Shown here: in pieces, positions 52,072-63,374 of the stretch | Numbering within the stretch: position 1 is the stretch's first letter | Layout: each line of letters starts with the position of its first letter | Origin: Meandrina meandrites | Taxonomy: Eukaryota > Cnidaria > Anthozoa > Scleractinia > Meandrinidae | DNA length: 64,000 nt | Assembly: GCA_963693305.1 (NCBI GenBank) | Contig: OY855913.1 | Coordinates: forward strand, 21,920,114 to 21,984,113 | Reading direction: 5' to 3' | Made by a program: the position numbers and the translations under genes | Notes under the pieces: model-generated | The model's database searches: none | What the model was told of the DNA's origin: nothing | Seen by the model: only the letters and a program-made list of their open reading frames with translations

Positions 52072-52240
52072 CCTGCATTGAGAGACGAAACTCATGATTT
52101 GATTTTCTAACAATGTCAATTGTACCTTACTTAGCTAGCGTTATCTATACAATACGGCTTCCTGCGTTATAACGTTTGTCACTTATCATAGCATTTGTAA
52201 ATTAATTGAGATATTAAATAAAGGCTTATTTACTGGATTT
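52072..52240 (+). terminator. 3' UTR and poly(A) signal of the laminin-like gene
   Basis: AT-rich sequence follows the stop, and an AATAAA hexamer stands at 52217-52222, about 150 nt downstream. This supports exon 33 as the real terminal exon. The cleavage site itself is not visible. Confidence 0.7.
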
Positions 52241-52369
52241 ATAGTTAAATTTCTGTGAACTAAAGAACAAACTGCTTTCCTCGAATGTGCTGTATAATCT
52301 TTCTTGTATGTTTAAAAATGTTTGAATCTCAGCACATTCAAGTGTTTGGGCAAAAATTATGTTCCTTAG

Positions 52370-52650
52370 CGTCTATCCTTTTGGAATTAGTTCAGGATCC
52401 GGCTCAGTTTCAGAGCGATTTTCGAGGAGGGTCGTAAAACAAAAACAAAAGAAACCACTCTGGCCAATCACAAAGCATACAAAAAATCCAGTGAACCAAT
52501 CAAAATTCGAAGCAAATACATGCAGCCGGCACGAAGCGCGGGAAAACGTGTGTGTGTGCGAGTCACGATTGGTTTGCTTTACTTCTGATTGGACAAGAAA
52601 GTGGCGCCAAAACAATCACTAGGCGGAATAATGCAAAACCAAAGAAAACG
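52370..52650 (-). mobile_element. Interspersed repeat, unclassified (copy 3)
   Basis: Reverse-complement relative of the 26520 repeat (ccagtgaaccaatcaaaatt, gattggacaagaaagtggcg). Lies just downstream of the laminin-like poly(A) region. Confidence 0.65.
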
Positions 52651-53052
52651 CGCATTTCTTTCATAACTTTCGCAACTTGTGGTCTTATCAGTAAATGATG
52701 CGGGAGCAAAATCAAAATCAATCACGTTTTCTCACACCTGCACCGCTTTGCAAGCACTGCAAGTTCCACCTCGAGTCCGATCAATTGGTTCACTGCTTTT
52801 TTAGTGGATGCAGTGAGCATTAGGCTCGATCTCCGCCGCTCTCTCGTGTCCGGTCTTTGTTCCTCCGCAAGCGCGGGCTCATTCCCCGAACAGCGGCTGG
52901 TAATCGAGCCTAAGTTAACATAACCGATTTAATTTACGTCAGTTATCAGAAAAGTGACTCTAAAATAAGTTATGATGTTATATGGAGGCGTAGCCATTGT
53001 CAAGTCTGGCGACTGTCTTCGGAAAAATCGCTCTAATGTAAGAAGCTAAACA

Positions 53053-53275
53053 TGTAGCCTGCGAACACGCTCCCGTGTGGGGTATAGAGTAAAACAATGA
53101 AAAAAGAAGGGGTGGGGAAGGCGGCGCGAGCCGACCGCGGTCTGGGTAAGGTCTCGCGGGGAGCTCCCTTGGGAGAACGCGCTCGTCCTTCCGATTTTTT
53201 CTTTCGGCTCGCTCTGCTTGCCGATTTTTTCGTTCGCCCTATACTCCATTAGGAAGCCTGTTCGCAAGCTACTTA
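53053..53275. mobile_element. Possible MITE in the intergenic space
   Basis: GTAGCCTGCGAACA at the left and TGTTCGCAAGCTAC at the right form imperfect ends around 220 GC-rich bp, between the convergent laminin-like and POP1 genes. Confidence 0.5.
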
Positions 53276-53634
53276 AAAAGTAATATCAGAGTAAGAATAA
53301 GAGTTGTTCTAGTCGAGGTCTGGATATTGTGGTTTCTGTTCGACAGAAAAGCCGCTTTAATATGAGAAGTTAGGGTCTTCACATGTACTGTGTTCAGAAA
53401 CTCATATGGGTTTCTGCTCTTATATGAAGGTACTAACACTACGCTACGCAAAACATGACCAAGATAACCAGCCAGTTATTGATACTGAAACCGACAGAAA
53501 TGTCAAATGTTTCATGTAAGTTAACTAGGTTTAGAAACAACTTTTATCTTAACCAAGCAAGCTTTTATTTATTGATTGAAAAAAAAAAAAGAAACTACAG
53601 CTGTACAGTTAGCCGCCAAATGATAGAACTGAGA

Positions 53635-54629
53635 TTACAAAATGGTCAAATAAGCAAATCTATATTGCTGAGTGGAAGGACCCCGGACTAACACCACAAC
53701 GTCTCCAGTGTTACTCGCAGATGAAAGCAGCTCCAGAAGACCAGGAAGGACACAAAAGCCTACTCCAAACCCACATCCGCGGGCAAGAGAAAAATGTCCT
53801 GACGAAACAAAGCCCACAATTTCTCTCGTGCAAGAGTTTCTTAAAGTCTTGCTGGCAATCTGAGCCCGCGGACCTTTGTGCAGAGGTTCTACGGGGCCAG
53901 AGGCGTCCTTGCATGTATTGAGTCGTGTAGTGTCCTCCTTTGAAGGAATCGCCAAGGCTGAGTTGGGTACTGGCGCGTTGCGATTGACCATGCGTATCAG
54001 AACGCATACCAGAGAATTGAGATCATCTTTCACGAGAGAAGACAAATCGTTTACTGGTGGTGTCTTACTTATCGTCACGCAACGTTTGGAGCCTCTCTTT
54101 TGCAGTTTCTTGTCACGTAAAACATAGTTCCGCAAAATCGACAGCTTGGAGCGTGACCGCAACACGTAGAGAGGCTGGACAACTGAGTTGTCCGTTTGAG
54201 GCGACTCGCTTACAACAGTACTACTTTTCAAAGAATCACTTGTACTCTTCATGGCTGCATCTCCATCACTGAAAGCTGCCTCGCTAGAATTCCAATCCTT
54301 GACGAGCTCGGTCCATGGAGGACTAAATGGGGATTTTACACCTAACTTGTCATAATTCGGTCTTTTTGCTGGTGGGTAACGTTTGTACTGGGCCTCGCCA
54401 TCCTCTTTCAACTTCTTATTATACGCCTGTCCCGCTTGGGTGTCCGGGAAGTCATTTGGAAAGAACGGTACTCCTTGCTCAAGGGCTAACGTTTGACTCT
54501 CTTGGAGTGCCCCAGTTCTTGCACCTCCGTAGACAAAAGCTATCCAAAATGCCATGGCCCATCCACTAGGAAGAATAACGTCCCAACCACTGCCGTATCC
54601 GGCACTCACACCGGTATCTCTAGCGGTGC
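53635..54629 (-). CDS. POP1: POP1 exon 6 (terminal)
   Basis: Enters at phase 1 after acceptor cacgttctag and ends at TAA. Encodes the rest of POPLD (GSGWDVILPSGWAMAFWI, GGARTG), PPAKRPNYDKLGVKSPFSPPW, a low-conservation linker and the conserved C-terminal domain. The linker is shorter than in vertebrates. Confidence 0.93.
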
Positions 54630-57600
54630 CTAGAACGTGAAGGAAACAGTGTGGAAAGGTAAGGTGTTTCAAATGATGTTTTTGGTGCTGGCACACAACG
54701 GGCGTGTTGCAGTGAAATGTAGCAGGGATAGAGGGATGCCACCACGACCTGTGTGAGTCAGCACTTTTATAACTGTCTAAAGGCGTTAAGCCACTTTGGT
54801 TGTAAGGCAACTTACCTGAGCATCCTGGTTGTTGTATAAGAAGCACAGGAATATGCGAAATCTCATCTGGATTTAAATCCAGCAGGGAGCTTGGCACTAG
54901 GAGCTCAGACCTTCTCCGGTTCAACTCCTGCTCGGACATTTTTGTCTCTTTCACTTCACGACGGACAGACTGATCCCAGATATGCGATCCTGCCATATCA
55001 GATGGCCAGTGGATAATTATATCCTCAAAAGATGGCTTCTTTTCAGCTTTGCTCACACCTTCATCTGTACTGTTCATCGCGTCATTTGATGGAGGTATGC
55101 GTTCATCACACGAGTCTGATTCTTCTGCAAAGTTAAGAATGTTGATAAAATAAGATGCGAGGAAGTCGTGCAGACAATAAATTATACGTATTAGTTTCTG
55201 TTTGCAGTTTTATTTGTGTCGTCTTTACACGGAATTTATCTGTTTTTTGAATACAACTGTAATGTGTTTACACTGTAATACCCCCATGCTTAAATTAATA
55301 AAATGATGATGACCTTCCTTTGTTTATCACAAACTGACAGCAAACATGTTCCAATAAATGTATACTGTTAGAATATAGAATTATTTTTATTAGTACATGT
55401 AAGCACGCTAGCAACAAATACCTTGTAAGCCCGGGGGGGGGGGGGGGGGGGGACTCCCTTATGGAAGGGAGTCAAAAGAGACCAATCTGGGTGTGGCCGA
55501 ACGTTATGCAGACCCCTAAAAGAGTAAATATAACGAATCAAAATTCTTTCTTTCTTGTTATTTCTTCGCGTGCAACCCTAAACGAGACCTTGACGGCTAA
55601 AAATAATGACATTTTGCCCAGAACATCCTAAGCGAGACCAAAATCCGAAATTTAGACCCCTAAGCGAGACGACGAGCATCCCCGTCCATTTCATATTGGA
55701 GTCCCCCCCCCCCCCCCCCCCCCCCCGGGCTTGTAAGATTAATAATTATAATTAAAATTAATAAGCCCATGAATAATGATATTACAAATTTACCAGAATT
55801 GATCTCTTCAGCAGTGCTAGTGATGCTCTTTTTCTTCCCAGGGAGGTGTAGACGTGGATCAAGAACAGTGAGACCAATGACACACCCAGTGGGGAGGACT
55901 GATGGTGAACTGGCCTTCTTTAATTTTTCCCACAATGCACTTTTTGCCAGTAAATCCTTTGGGTTCTCCAATTGTTTTTGCCACCATTTTGCAGAACTGA
56001 TGTTGATACCCTTGTCACTGCAAAATCGCGTTGATTCTTTGTGGGAAGTAGTAGTGTCGCTTTTGTTTTCACTCGCTTTGTGTTTTAAATCAGTAGAGAG
56101 CTTGAGAGTGTTTGCAAGTAGAGCGTGTGATTGTGGCCCTGTAAGACGTAATCGAAGTAAATCATATCGACGAGAGGACACCTTTAACTCTGAATGATCC
56201 ATACCATTAACCAATGGAATGCCTTGAGTTCCCAGGTCAGGTTGTTCTGGATGAATGATAGAATCCTTGCCTGTGGCATCAGGAAATTTGCTGTCTTTTT
56301 CAACCGAGGTCCTCCCTACAGATTTACATGCTTCCGTTATTGCATCAAAGACTGAATCAAAACTTGCAGGATGAGACCAGATCCACAATTGAGAAACTGC
56401 CTCTTTTTCATGAATCGTATCGCTTGCTTGGAGCAAAGTATGGTCCTGAGTTAGACCATCATTATCAACATTTTGCTGTTCCATTTCAGTCTCGTCTGAA
56501 TGTTGTACATTCTCACTTGTGTTTGTAGTTTCTGTCCTTACCATTTGTCTCCAGAGAAATGACACTGGGCTGATTGCACCGTGAGGGAATTGGTCAAACT
56601 TGTACAACATTACATTCCCTTCACGTGTGCCATTCAAATAGTGTTTGGCAGCAATGGTTAACCCTGAAAAATAATAAAAAAACAAACAAACACAAAACAT
56701 TTAAAGCATAAGTAAATTGATAATGTGAAGGGCAGAACTGCAAACAACAGTTGGTCATCGGACAATGGCTGACCAAAATGTGCCCATGTCGGACAAAACC
56801 ACAACTGTGGTCAGACATTGTGTCCAGCCAATTTGTTTTTTAATTAGATATCAATTAATTAAACCTACCTTGAGCAGATTGGACTTTCTTATGTGCTACT
56901 TCTCTGCAATGTGCTTTTGTGTTGCCACAATTACAAATTGCATGTAAGAAAACCCTCAGCAATTGCATTTAAATATATTAACATAACTAAAATTGCACTA
57001 TGTTACCAAATCACAGTTTCATGTGATATCTGACCAAAATGGTGTCCTGGTTGGACATTTTCCTTTCAAGGAAAATAACATATTTGCAGCCCTAAAAGGG
57101 ATAGCAGTTTTTTTAGTTATGATATATTGGGTCCAGTAGCAGCTCACACAAGGTCTCATGGGTCGAGAATGAGTTTTGTTAGTTTCTTTGTTCGAGTTAC
57201 ACTCCTAGCGAGACGCACAGGGTGGATGAAAAGGAAGGGAAACGAGAAAACTAGCAACCACATTGTTTTAAAATTTTGGGTTCCAAAATCAGCTGAACGT
57301 GATCTGGTATAGGGTAAGGGTTTCAGAGTTCCAGAACAAACAACAGGAACAAATTGCCCCTAGCCCCAAATACAATAGCAACTGCTACACTAGAGGTAGA
57401 ATTACCAAGAAGCTTAGGAGAGCTGCTACACTACTGGCAACATTGGTACATGTCTCAAAAGGAAGATTCAAAGTGCCGGTTCTCCCAGATTACTATAATG
57501 TTATTGCTTAATGTCAGTTCTTTCAAACAGTCTATGCTATACAAACCTGCTTCTTGACTTGTCAAGTGACGCATGGATTGTATGATCTGGCTCTGAACAC

Positions 57601-60600
57601 CAGTAACTTCAATACAGCCATAATAAGACATGTCCTACCAAAAACAGTGTTTCAAAAATTAAAATGAAAACAAACAAACAAAAAAGAGTCAAGTGCCACA
57701 TTCATATGTTCAGTCATCACAATGACTAAAATCCACCCATTCAAACAGTAATAAGGCCTGGTACCCACCGCAGCTCCAGATATTTTGAGGCGAATCACCG
57801 GCTAAAATTCATGCAGCTCCCTATGAAGCCGAGGTGTTGAATACAGCTTCCTATATTGCTCTCTGACAGGTGCTGCACGAGGGCAGCTACCTACAGTGTA
57901 CTTAAAATCTTATTGAGAGCACTAAGTATGATAATAGGTATTGTGCGCATGGGTCATTTTTGAGTTAAAGGGAAAAGAGGTAAAAACCTGGCAACAACAA
58001 TAGCAACTCTAAAAAGGCCATTTCCAAGTTGCCTTTTGTCCCTGTTTTAAAACAAGTGCTCATGCAAGATAGCTCATATGAAAATGAGTTCGACTTGCAT
58101 AAAAATGAATGTGCAGGTGAAACACATTTTTTATATGAACAGTTTTGCATGAAGAATCATTTCTGAGACAAAGGCAAAAAATTCAAAATGTACAGGGCCG
58201 TAGGCAGGATTTTGCTTGGGTGGGACTGGGTGCAAGCACTGGAAGCATGAGTGTCTAAAGGAGATCCGGGTTTATGTTTCCTTGGGAAAAATGAAGTTGT
58301 TGAAGTCCACTGTTCTTCATTCTAAGAGTCATTTTACCCCTCCCTCTCAGATTAAGCGGACCTTTGTGGCACGCGAGAGGGTGCGTACGCAACCATCATA
58401 CCCCTCCTGCCTATGGCCCTGATGTCCTAGGTATGGCCAATAAAATATTATTTCAATGCTAGTGAGCAGAAATATAGCCTAAAGTGCAAAGCACCTCAAC
58501 ATGAGCATCCAATGAATACCTGTAAGATGCAGTTGTTCTTTGCAGCCCTATATGCTGCTCTAAAACCTTTATCATTGGGGTGATCAGCCAGCCTGTAGCC
58601 CCATGCATCGATCATCTTCATTCTTTTTGCATGCCAAATGTGTGTTTCAAGCCAGACATGTTTATGTTGTCGACGAGTGTACTCCTCAAGCAAGTTTTTG
58701 GGTTGACGGCGATGACGCCTGCTTTTCTTCTTGAGTATTTCAGGTTTGTTAGCTGTATTATGCATCTAAAGGCGAAAAAATGCATTTTCAAAAATTTTTA
58801 CATCGATCCAAGTATGGAAATGATAATTAGAAATGATATGTATCCAGTCCAGCTGCTACTGACAAACATGCATGTCTGGTTAACTTAACATATGCAATGT
58901 GTAGTTCCAGAAAATGTCCATACTCCTCCCCCAACAGAAGCGATTGCAAATTCCTGGGGGTGGAAGGGGGGGAGGGGGTCTCAAAGGCCAAAATCTTCAA
59001 GGAAATATATGGAATTTAATAAATATTGGAATTTCCAGAGGGGTGGGGGGTCCTTAGGAAAAATTCCTTTTGTGGGGGAGGTATGGATAATTTATGGAAC
59101 TACACAATGCAAATGCAAGAAGATACGACTATGCACAAACACAGGGCTAGGACAAAGTAAATGCAAAAGTACATGTACACAAAAAAAGAAAATGTTTTTT
59201 TTTTTTATTTGGCTTGTGGTTGTATTTGAGATTGCTCCAAGGGCCAACATGCAACACACAAAGCATGACCAGTCTGCCATCTTGGAAGAAACATCAAATA
59301 TTCCTGTGTACATTTGTACCTTACACTCCTAGTTTCTGTCTCACACATGCGAACATCCCTAGCGTTTGTCCAAACATTTGAATTAACAGGTAAAGCAGGC
59401 TTTATCCAGCTACCATCATGTAACCCTGTGTTTCCTGATTTATGGAATGGAGCCCAAATCTGAGGGTGGGGAGGGACCACAGTATACATGTTGTATATAC
59501 TCCAGTTTTGTTGCGGGGGGGGGGGGGGGGGGGGGGATGTAATTAGTTTGCAATTTTGGGGTCATTGAAGGAAATATATGGAATTTAATAAATATTGGAA
59601 TTTCCAGAGGGGTGGGGGGTCCTTAGGAAAAATTCCTTTTGTGGGGGAGGTATGGATAATTTATGGAACTACACAATGCAAATGCAAGAAGATACGACTA
59701 TGCACAAACACAGGGCTAGGACAAAGTAAATGCAAAAGTACATGTACACAAAAAAAGAAAATGTTTTTTTTTTTTATTTGGCTTGTGGTTGTATTTGAGA
59801 TTGCTCCAAGGGCCAACATGCAACACACAAAGCATGACCAGTCTGCCATCTTGGAAGAAACATCAAATATTCCTGTGTACATTTGTACCTTACACTCCTA
59901 GTTTCTGTCTCACACATGCGAACATCCCTAGCGTTTGTCCAAACATTTGAATTAACAGGTAAAGCAGGCTTTATCCAGCTACCATCATGTAACCCTGTGT
60001 TTCCTGATTTATGGAATGGAGCCCAAATCTGAGGGTGGGGAGGGACCACAGTATACATGTTGTATATACTCCAGTTTTGTTGCGGGGGGGGGGGGGGGGG
60101 GGATGTAATTAGTTTGCAATTTTGGGGTCATTGACTTTATTTGGTACTTTTTGGGGGTGCATTGTGTTCTACGATTGGGTTCTAAAAAGCTTAAGTATTT
60201 TGGGGAGTTTAATGGCCTTTCATTATTTTATCACATTTTAATTAAAATATTAACTAATATTTTAAAACCACGTGTTTCTCAAGATTTCCTTGTTGCAGAA
60301 ATCTTTCATGCATACCTCGAACGACGCACGCTGACGTAGACGGACGGGCATTCTTTTTACATTGTGGCTCATTGCTCTTCTCCTCATGTGCCTTGGAAGC
60401 GTTTGAAACACTCGCTTTCCTTTTAATGCACCAGCTTCTTCGATTGCAGCCACCATGTTCTTTATCTCCACTGCGCGAGCTGAGGCGAACTGTTCTGCGT
60501 TAATTGCTCTCGGAGCTTGGGAGGTGACTTTAGGCGTGGAGGCCGTGTTTGGTTCAAAACCTGGAATATCGCAATTTCTCTTTCTTTTTCGACTTTTCTG

Positions 60601-60642
60601 CTGTTTTTCCTGCACGCTGTTCCCTGCACTCGAGGACGCCAT
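53635..60642 (-). CDS. POP1: POP1, ribonuclease P/MRP protein subunit (whole gene, 6 coding exons)
   Basis: Spliced minus-strand gene with exons of 327, 246, 88, 870, 309 and 995 nt, together 945 codons with stop (944 aa; human POP1 is about 1024 aa). The N-terminal POP1 domain shows FASARAVEIKNM, FQTLPRHMRRRAMSHNVKR, WLETHIWHAKRMKM and GLTIAAKHYLNG. The POPLD region (about residues 535-630) shows HWPSDMAGSHIWD, IPVLLIQQPG and GSGWDVILPSGWAMAFWI. The C-terminal domain shows PPAKRPNYDKLG, GFVSSGHFSLARGCG and QYRFAYLTI. POP1 is the scaffold protein of nuclear RNase P, which removes tRNA 5' leaders, and of RNase MRP, which acts in pre-rRNA processing. Start chosen at the ATG in accaagATGGCG, which fits a good initiation context. 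Confidence 0.95.
54816..55124 (-). CDS. POP1: POP1 exon 5
   Basis: Phase 1-1, 309 nt, acceptor aactttgcag, donor gtaagt. Encodes the first part of the POPLD domain, including HIWDQSVRREV and HIPVLLIQQPGC. The reading frame stays open through the following intron; that stretch is not protein. Confidence 0.93.
55430..55729. mobile_element. hAT-like MITE with G-tract ends
   Basis: Starts CCC followed by a run of about twenty G and ACTCC; ends GGAGT, about twenty C and GGG. An exact 8-bp duplication CTTGTAAG flanks it (55422-55429, 55730-55737). Inside, gcgagac words recur. Located in the POP1 intron between exons 4 and 5. Confidence 0.8.
55794..56663 (-). CDS. POP1: POP1 exon 4
   Basis: Phase 1-1, 870 nt, acceptor tatttttcag, donor gtaaat. 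Encodes GLTIAAKHYLNGTREG at the start, WIWSHPASFDSVFDAI in the middle and GCVIGLTVLDPRLHLPGKK near the end. Confidence 0.93.
56664..57546 (-). other. POP1 intron 3-4, nothing recognised
   Basis: AT-rich; contains two diverged gaccaaaatg(t/g)g-type words at 56771 and 57033. No gene. Confidence 0.5.
57547..57634 (-). CDS. POP1: POP1 exon 3
   Basis: Phase 0 in, phase 1 out, 88 nt. Encodes DMSYYGCIEVTGVQSQII, the conserved strand after the basic motif. Acceptor tttggtag, donor gtttgt. Confidence 0.9.
57635..58519 (-). other. POP1 intron 2-3, nothing recognised
   Basis: No repeat, RNA gene or coding signal that I can support. Confidence 0.5.
58520..58765 (-). CDS. POP1: POP1 exon 2
   Basis: Phase 0-0, 82 codons, acceptor cgcctttag, donor gtattc. 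Encodes the basic KKKSRRHRRQPKNLLEEYTR and WLETHIWHAKRMKMIDAWGY motifs of the POP1 domain. Confidence 0.94.
59000..60135. repeat. 569-bp tandem duplication in POP1 intron 1
   Basis: 59000-59568 and 59569-60135 are virtually identical apart from the length of the G tract that ends each unit (59516-59537 and 60085-60102). A diverged part of the unit recurs at about 62080-62230. Confidence 0.93.
60316..60642 (-). CDS. POP1: POP1 exon 1
   Basis: From ATGGCGTCC, 109 codons, ending at donor gtatgc (phase 0). A Lys/Arg-rich segment near residue 20 (KSRKRKRN) looks like a nuclear localisation signal. The conserved TLPRHMRRRAMSHNVKR motif lies at the end. Confidence 0.93.
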
Positions 60643-60869
60643 CTTGGTTTCTGAAACTACAGGCAATCGATTTAGCGGTTTTGTTTATCGAATTGTGCGC
60701 AAGTCGGGTCAATATGCGTTCAACTTTGCGCAGCCGTGTTTTCCTTCCAAAGGGTCTCGACACATGTTGCGGTTTTCGGTGAATCGTTTTGCCCAGATTT
60801 AAGATTTTTTACTTGTTTCTTCTCCTGTGCGGATTCTTCCTCCTTTTGTCTTGTGTTGGCCGCAGGGAG
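60643..60869. promoter_or_regulatory. Probable bidirectional promoter between POP1 and the LYPLA-like gene
   Basis: Only 227 bp separate the two divergent start codons. The segment must hold both 5' UTRs and core promoters. It has GC-containing patches near POP1 and a pyrimidine-rich run (tcttcctccttttgtc) close to the LYPLA-like start, and no TATA box was seen. Confidence 0.6.
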
Positions 60870-60929
60870 ATGTCGGCCGCCGTCTTACCTTCTGTTATCG
60901 TGCAAGCAACAGCCAAACACACAGCCTCG
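60870..60929 (+). CDS. LYPLA-like coding exon 1
   Basis: Twenty codons from ATG to donor gtgagt. Paralogues have similarly short, weakly conserved N-termini ending in Ala/Thr just before the hydrolase strand. No cysteine for N-terminal palmitoylation is seen. Confidence 0.75.
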
Positions 60930-62992
60930 GTGAGTTTTGTTTTGGTAAAATCTTTATATCTCTCAAAAGCCCGTGATGTTCAAAATTAATGCGGGTTTAG
61001 GAGCTAATTATTACATTAGTTCTTTCGAGCAGTTTTTAGGTCTTTTTTCCTTTTCTGCCAATATGTCGTGCGAGGTCGTTCAAGCAATTTGTCGTCTTTT
61101 GTGATATTTGTATTGGAAGAAAGTTTATTGAATCAAAAGTGATGAAAATTTAGCCCACGCAAAAAATTGTTGCAAGCAAGATGCAAAGCACCATGAAGGC
61201 TATTGCCCTCCTTATATACACCTACAGATTTTCAAATGTAAATAGATATATATTAATTTGTTTTGCAAAAAGTATGAATAGAGTTTGAAGCCAGGAAATA
61301 CAAAGAAGTACATGGATGTTGACGAAAAATAATTTATCTCCCTTCTTTCGCCAGGTGTGCAGAGCTATTGTTCCTAAGTTTGGCTTAAGTATTTTTAATA
61401 ACTTTGAGTTATAAACGTCAACAAGTTTTTCGATAAATTACACAAGCACTCACTCCCCACTGACCTAACTTACATGTAAAATGCTCCCAGCTCAAAACAG
61501 AGAAAGTGTAATATTTGATATAAAAGTACTGTATGAAGCAAATGTTGGTGCGTGAGCTCCTTATACCTGCAGTATGAAACAGCTGTAAGCTCACTTGACA
61601 GACATGACTTGTCAACTAATTTTCATTTTCATGTACTTGCGTACATATAAAGGCCACAATGTTTTTTTACCTCAGCTCAGTAATACACTTAATGTTGGTG
61701 TGCATAGTGACTTTTCTTGAAATAACTGAAAAGCGTGATGTACCATTTTAAAATAAAAACAAATTGAAGCAGACCAGCCAACAACTAGCCTTGACAATGG
61801 AAAAATGTCGAGCGTGACCAAAAAGAATTCTTAATAATTCTGCCAGAAGGTTTGGGGTAATGCCATAATTATAATTTTGTTTTGAGGTCAAATTAAAGTA
61901 ACCCATATCAGACCAATTGAAATCCTAGCACTGGATATGTGTAACTGCAATTACATATTAAGCAGTTAACCAATAGGTGATCAAAACAGTTAATCACCTG
62001 AAGCAATAAAAACAGAGACCTACACTCTGAAGAAACTACATGTAAGTGGTCATATTTTCAAGGCTACGCTTTATAATGGAAACATGTCTTTTTTTCATTT
62101 GGCTCGTGGTTGTATTTGAGACTGCTCCCAGCGCCAACATGTAACATACAAAGCATGACCAGTTTGCCATTGTTGTTTCTGCTTCACACATGTGAACATC
62201 TATAGCAGTGGCTTACATGTACATATGTATTAACAGGCTTTGCCTGAAAGGGATACCTTTTTCAGGCTAGAGGTACCGTATTTCCTCGATTAAACACCGG
62301 TTTGAAAGAAACACCGGGTCTCCAAGATAGAGCTGAAAATAGCTCCCACAGGAAAACTCTTGTTTAGGTGTTTAAAGTGCCTTTCAGAATAATTATATAT
62401 CTCTATAGGTGATCTGCTGAATCATGATTATTCACATAAAAAGTTTAGAAATAAATGCAGCATCCCTGCTGTAGGTGTACATCTCATGGCGCAATTTTAT
62501 CCTTGGTTCAAATTTTATCTTTCTTTGTTTTTGGGTATGGTGCTTGCTTGTTGAGTGCCTGCACTCATTTTTATGATGATGAGTTTAAAACAAAGGAAAA
62601 TGAAATCTGAACCAGCGATAAAATTGAATCACACAATACACCTTCTATCTAAAATATATGAAAGGGTTCCATTTCTGTCAAAAATGGTTTGAACCTTGGG
62701 ATGCAACCTGTGGTGAAGCCCTCATGTATAAAATACTTTTACATGTAAGTACTCCCCCACCTGCTTCCAACCCAGTTTAAGTAGTCAAGAGTAACTGATG
62801 GTTTGAAAGAATCTTTCTTTAATTGCATACCTCAATCCTCTGAGTAGTGAAGTGATTGAAAGCACTGAGTACATTGTACGTGATTTGCAAACCTGTTAAT
62901 AAAACTAATTTAGCCACATGCTCACTTAGTGAGATAACAATTTTTTCTTTTATATTCTAGTTGATATTTCTTCATGGTCTTGGAGACACTGG
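60870..62992 (+). CDS. Acyl-protein thioesterase (LYPLA1/2-like), first two coding exons, 3' end outside
   Basis: Exon 1 is 60870-60929 (ATGTCGGCC..., 20 codons, phase 0, donor gtgag). Exon 2 is 62961-62992 (32 nt, acceptor tatattctag, donor gtaag, phase 2). Together they read a variable N-terminus followed by LIFLHGLGDTG, the signature that opens the alpha/beta-hydrolase fold of LYPLA1/LYPLA2. These cytosolic serine hydrolases remove palmitate from proteins. The catalytic Ser, Asp and His would lie in exons beyond the window. LYPLAL1 is a less likely alternative. Confidence 0.82.
60930..62960 (+). other. LYPLA-like intron 1
   Basis: Two-kb intron. Apart from the repeat at 62080 I see only AT-rich sequence. 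Confidence 0.6.
62080..62230. repeat. Diverged third copy of the 569-bp unit core
   Basis: Shares tttggctcgtggttgtattt and aaagcatgaccag words with the tandem units. Lies in the LYPLA-like intron 1, so the unit is probably a dispersed repeat. Confidence 0.65.
62961..62992 (+). CDS. LYPLA-like coding exon 2
   Basis: A 32-nt micro-exon encoding LIFLHGLGDTG, ending phase 2 within the second Gly codon. The motif is diagnostic for acyl-protein thioesterases; HG forms part of the oxyanion-hole loop. Confidence 0.82.
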
Positions 62993-63301
62993 GTAAGAAA
63001 TATTACAGAAATAAAAAATGCATGGATTTTTAAGAACACAAGAGAACTGCGCAGCACTAAGTTGGCTGAAACTACATGTATCTCATATTCAACAAGCATG
63101 AGTGGAATGAAGATATTTACAGTGAAAACACACGTATGAGAACCTAAATTTTAAGAACTTGTTAGGGTAAAATTTTCATTTTAAACTCCCTTTTCATAAG
63201 AACCTATTTAGAATATTTAAAATGAAGGCACAGATGAAAATACAGAAAATAAAAATTTAATCTAGGTTTCAGTCAGTAAGATTCAAAGATAAATTTACTG
63301 T

Positions 63302-63302
<1 letters not shown>

Positions 63303-63374
<72 letters not shown>
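63303..63374. repeat. (CAAT)n microsatellite
   Basis: About eighteen perfect caat units, followed by ctttatttaaaagagggtt, a common 3' end of CR1/SINE-type repeats. The rest of 62993-64000 is intron with no exon seen. Confidence 0.88.

Noticed and set aside
53672..54569. Several plus-strand frames opposite POP1 exon 6
   Set aside because: Shadows of the POP1 coding strand with no independent support.
54630..54815. Continuous coding through the POP1 region between exons 5 and 6
   Set aside because: The frame is open, but GT/AG borders, phase and comparison with POP1 (QQPG followed closely by GSGWDV) show it is an intron.
58892..59901. Duplicate frames of about 107-146 codons in POP1 intron 1
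   Set aside because: They lie in the tandemly duplicated non-coding unit and show no recognisable domain.
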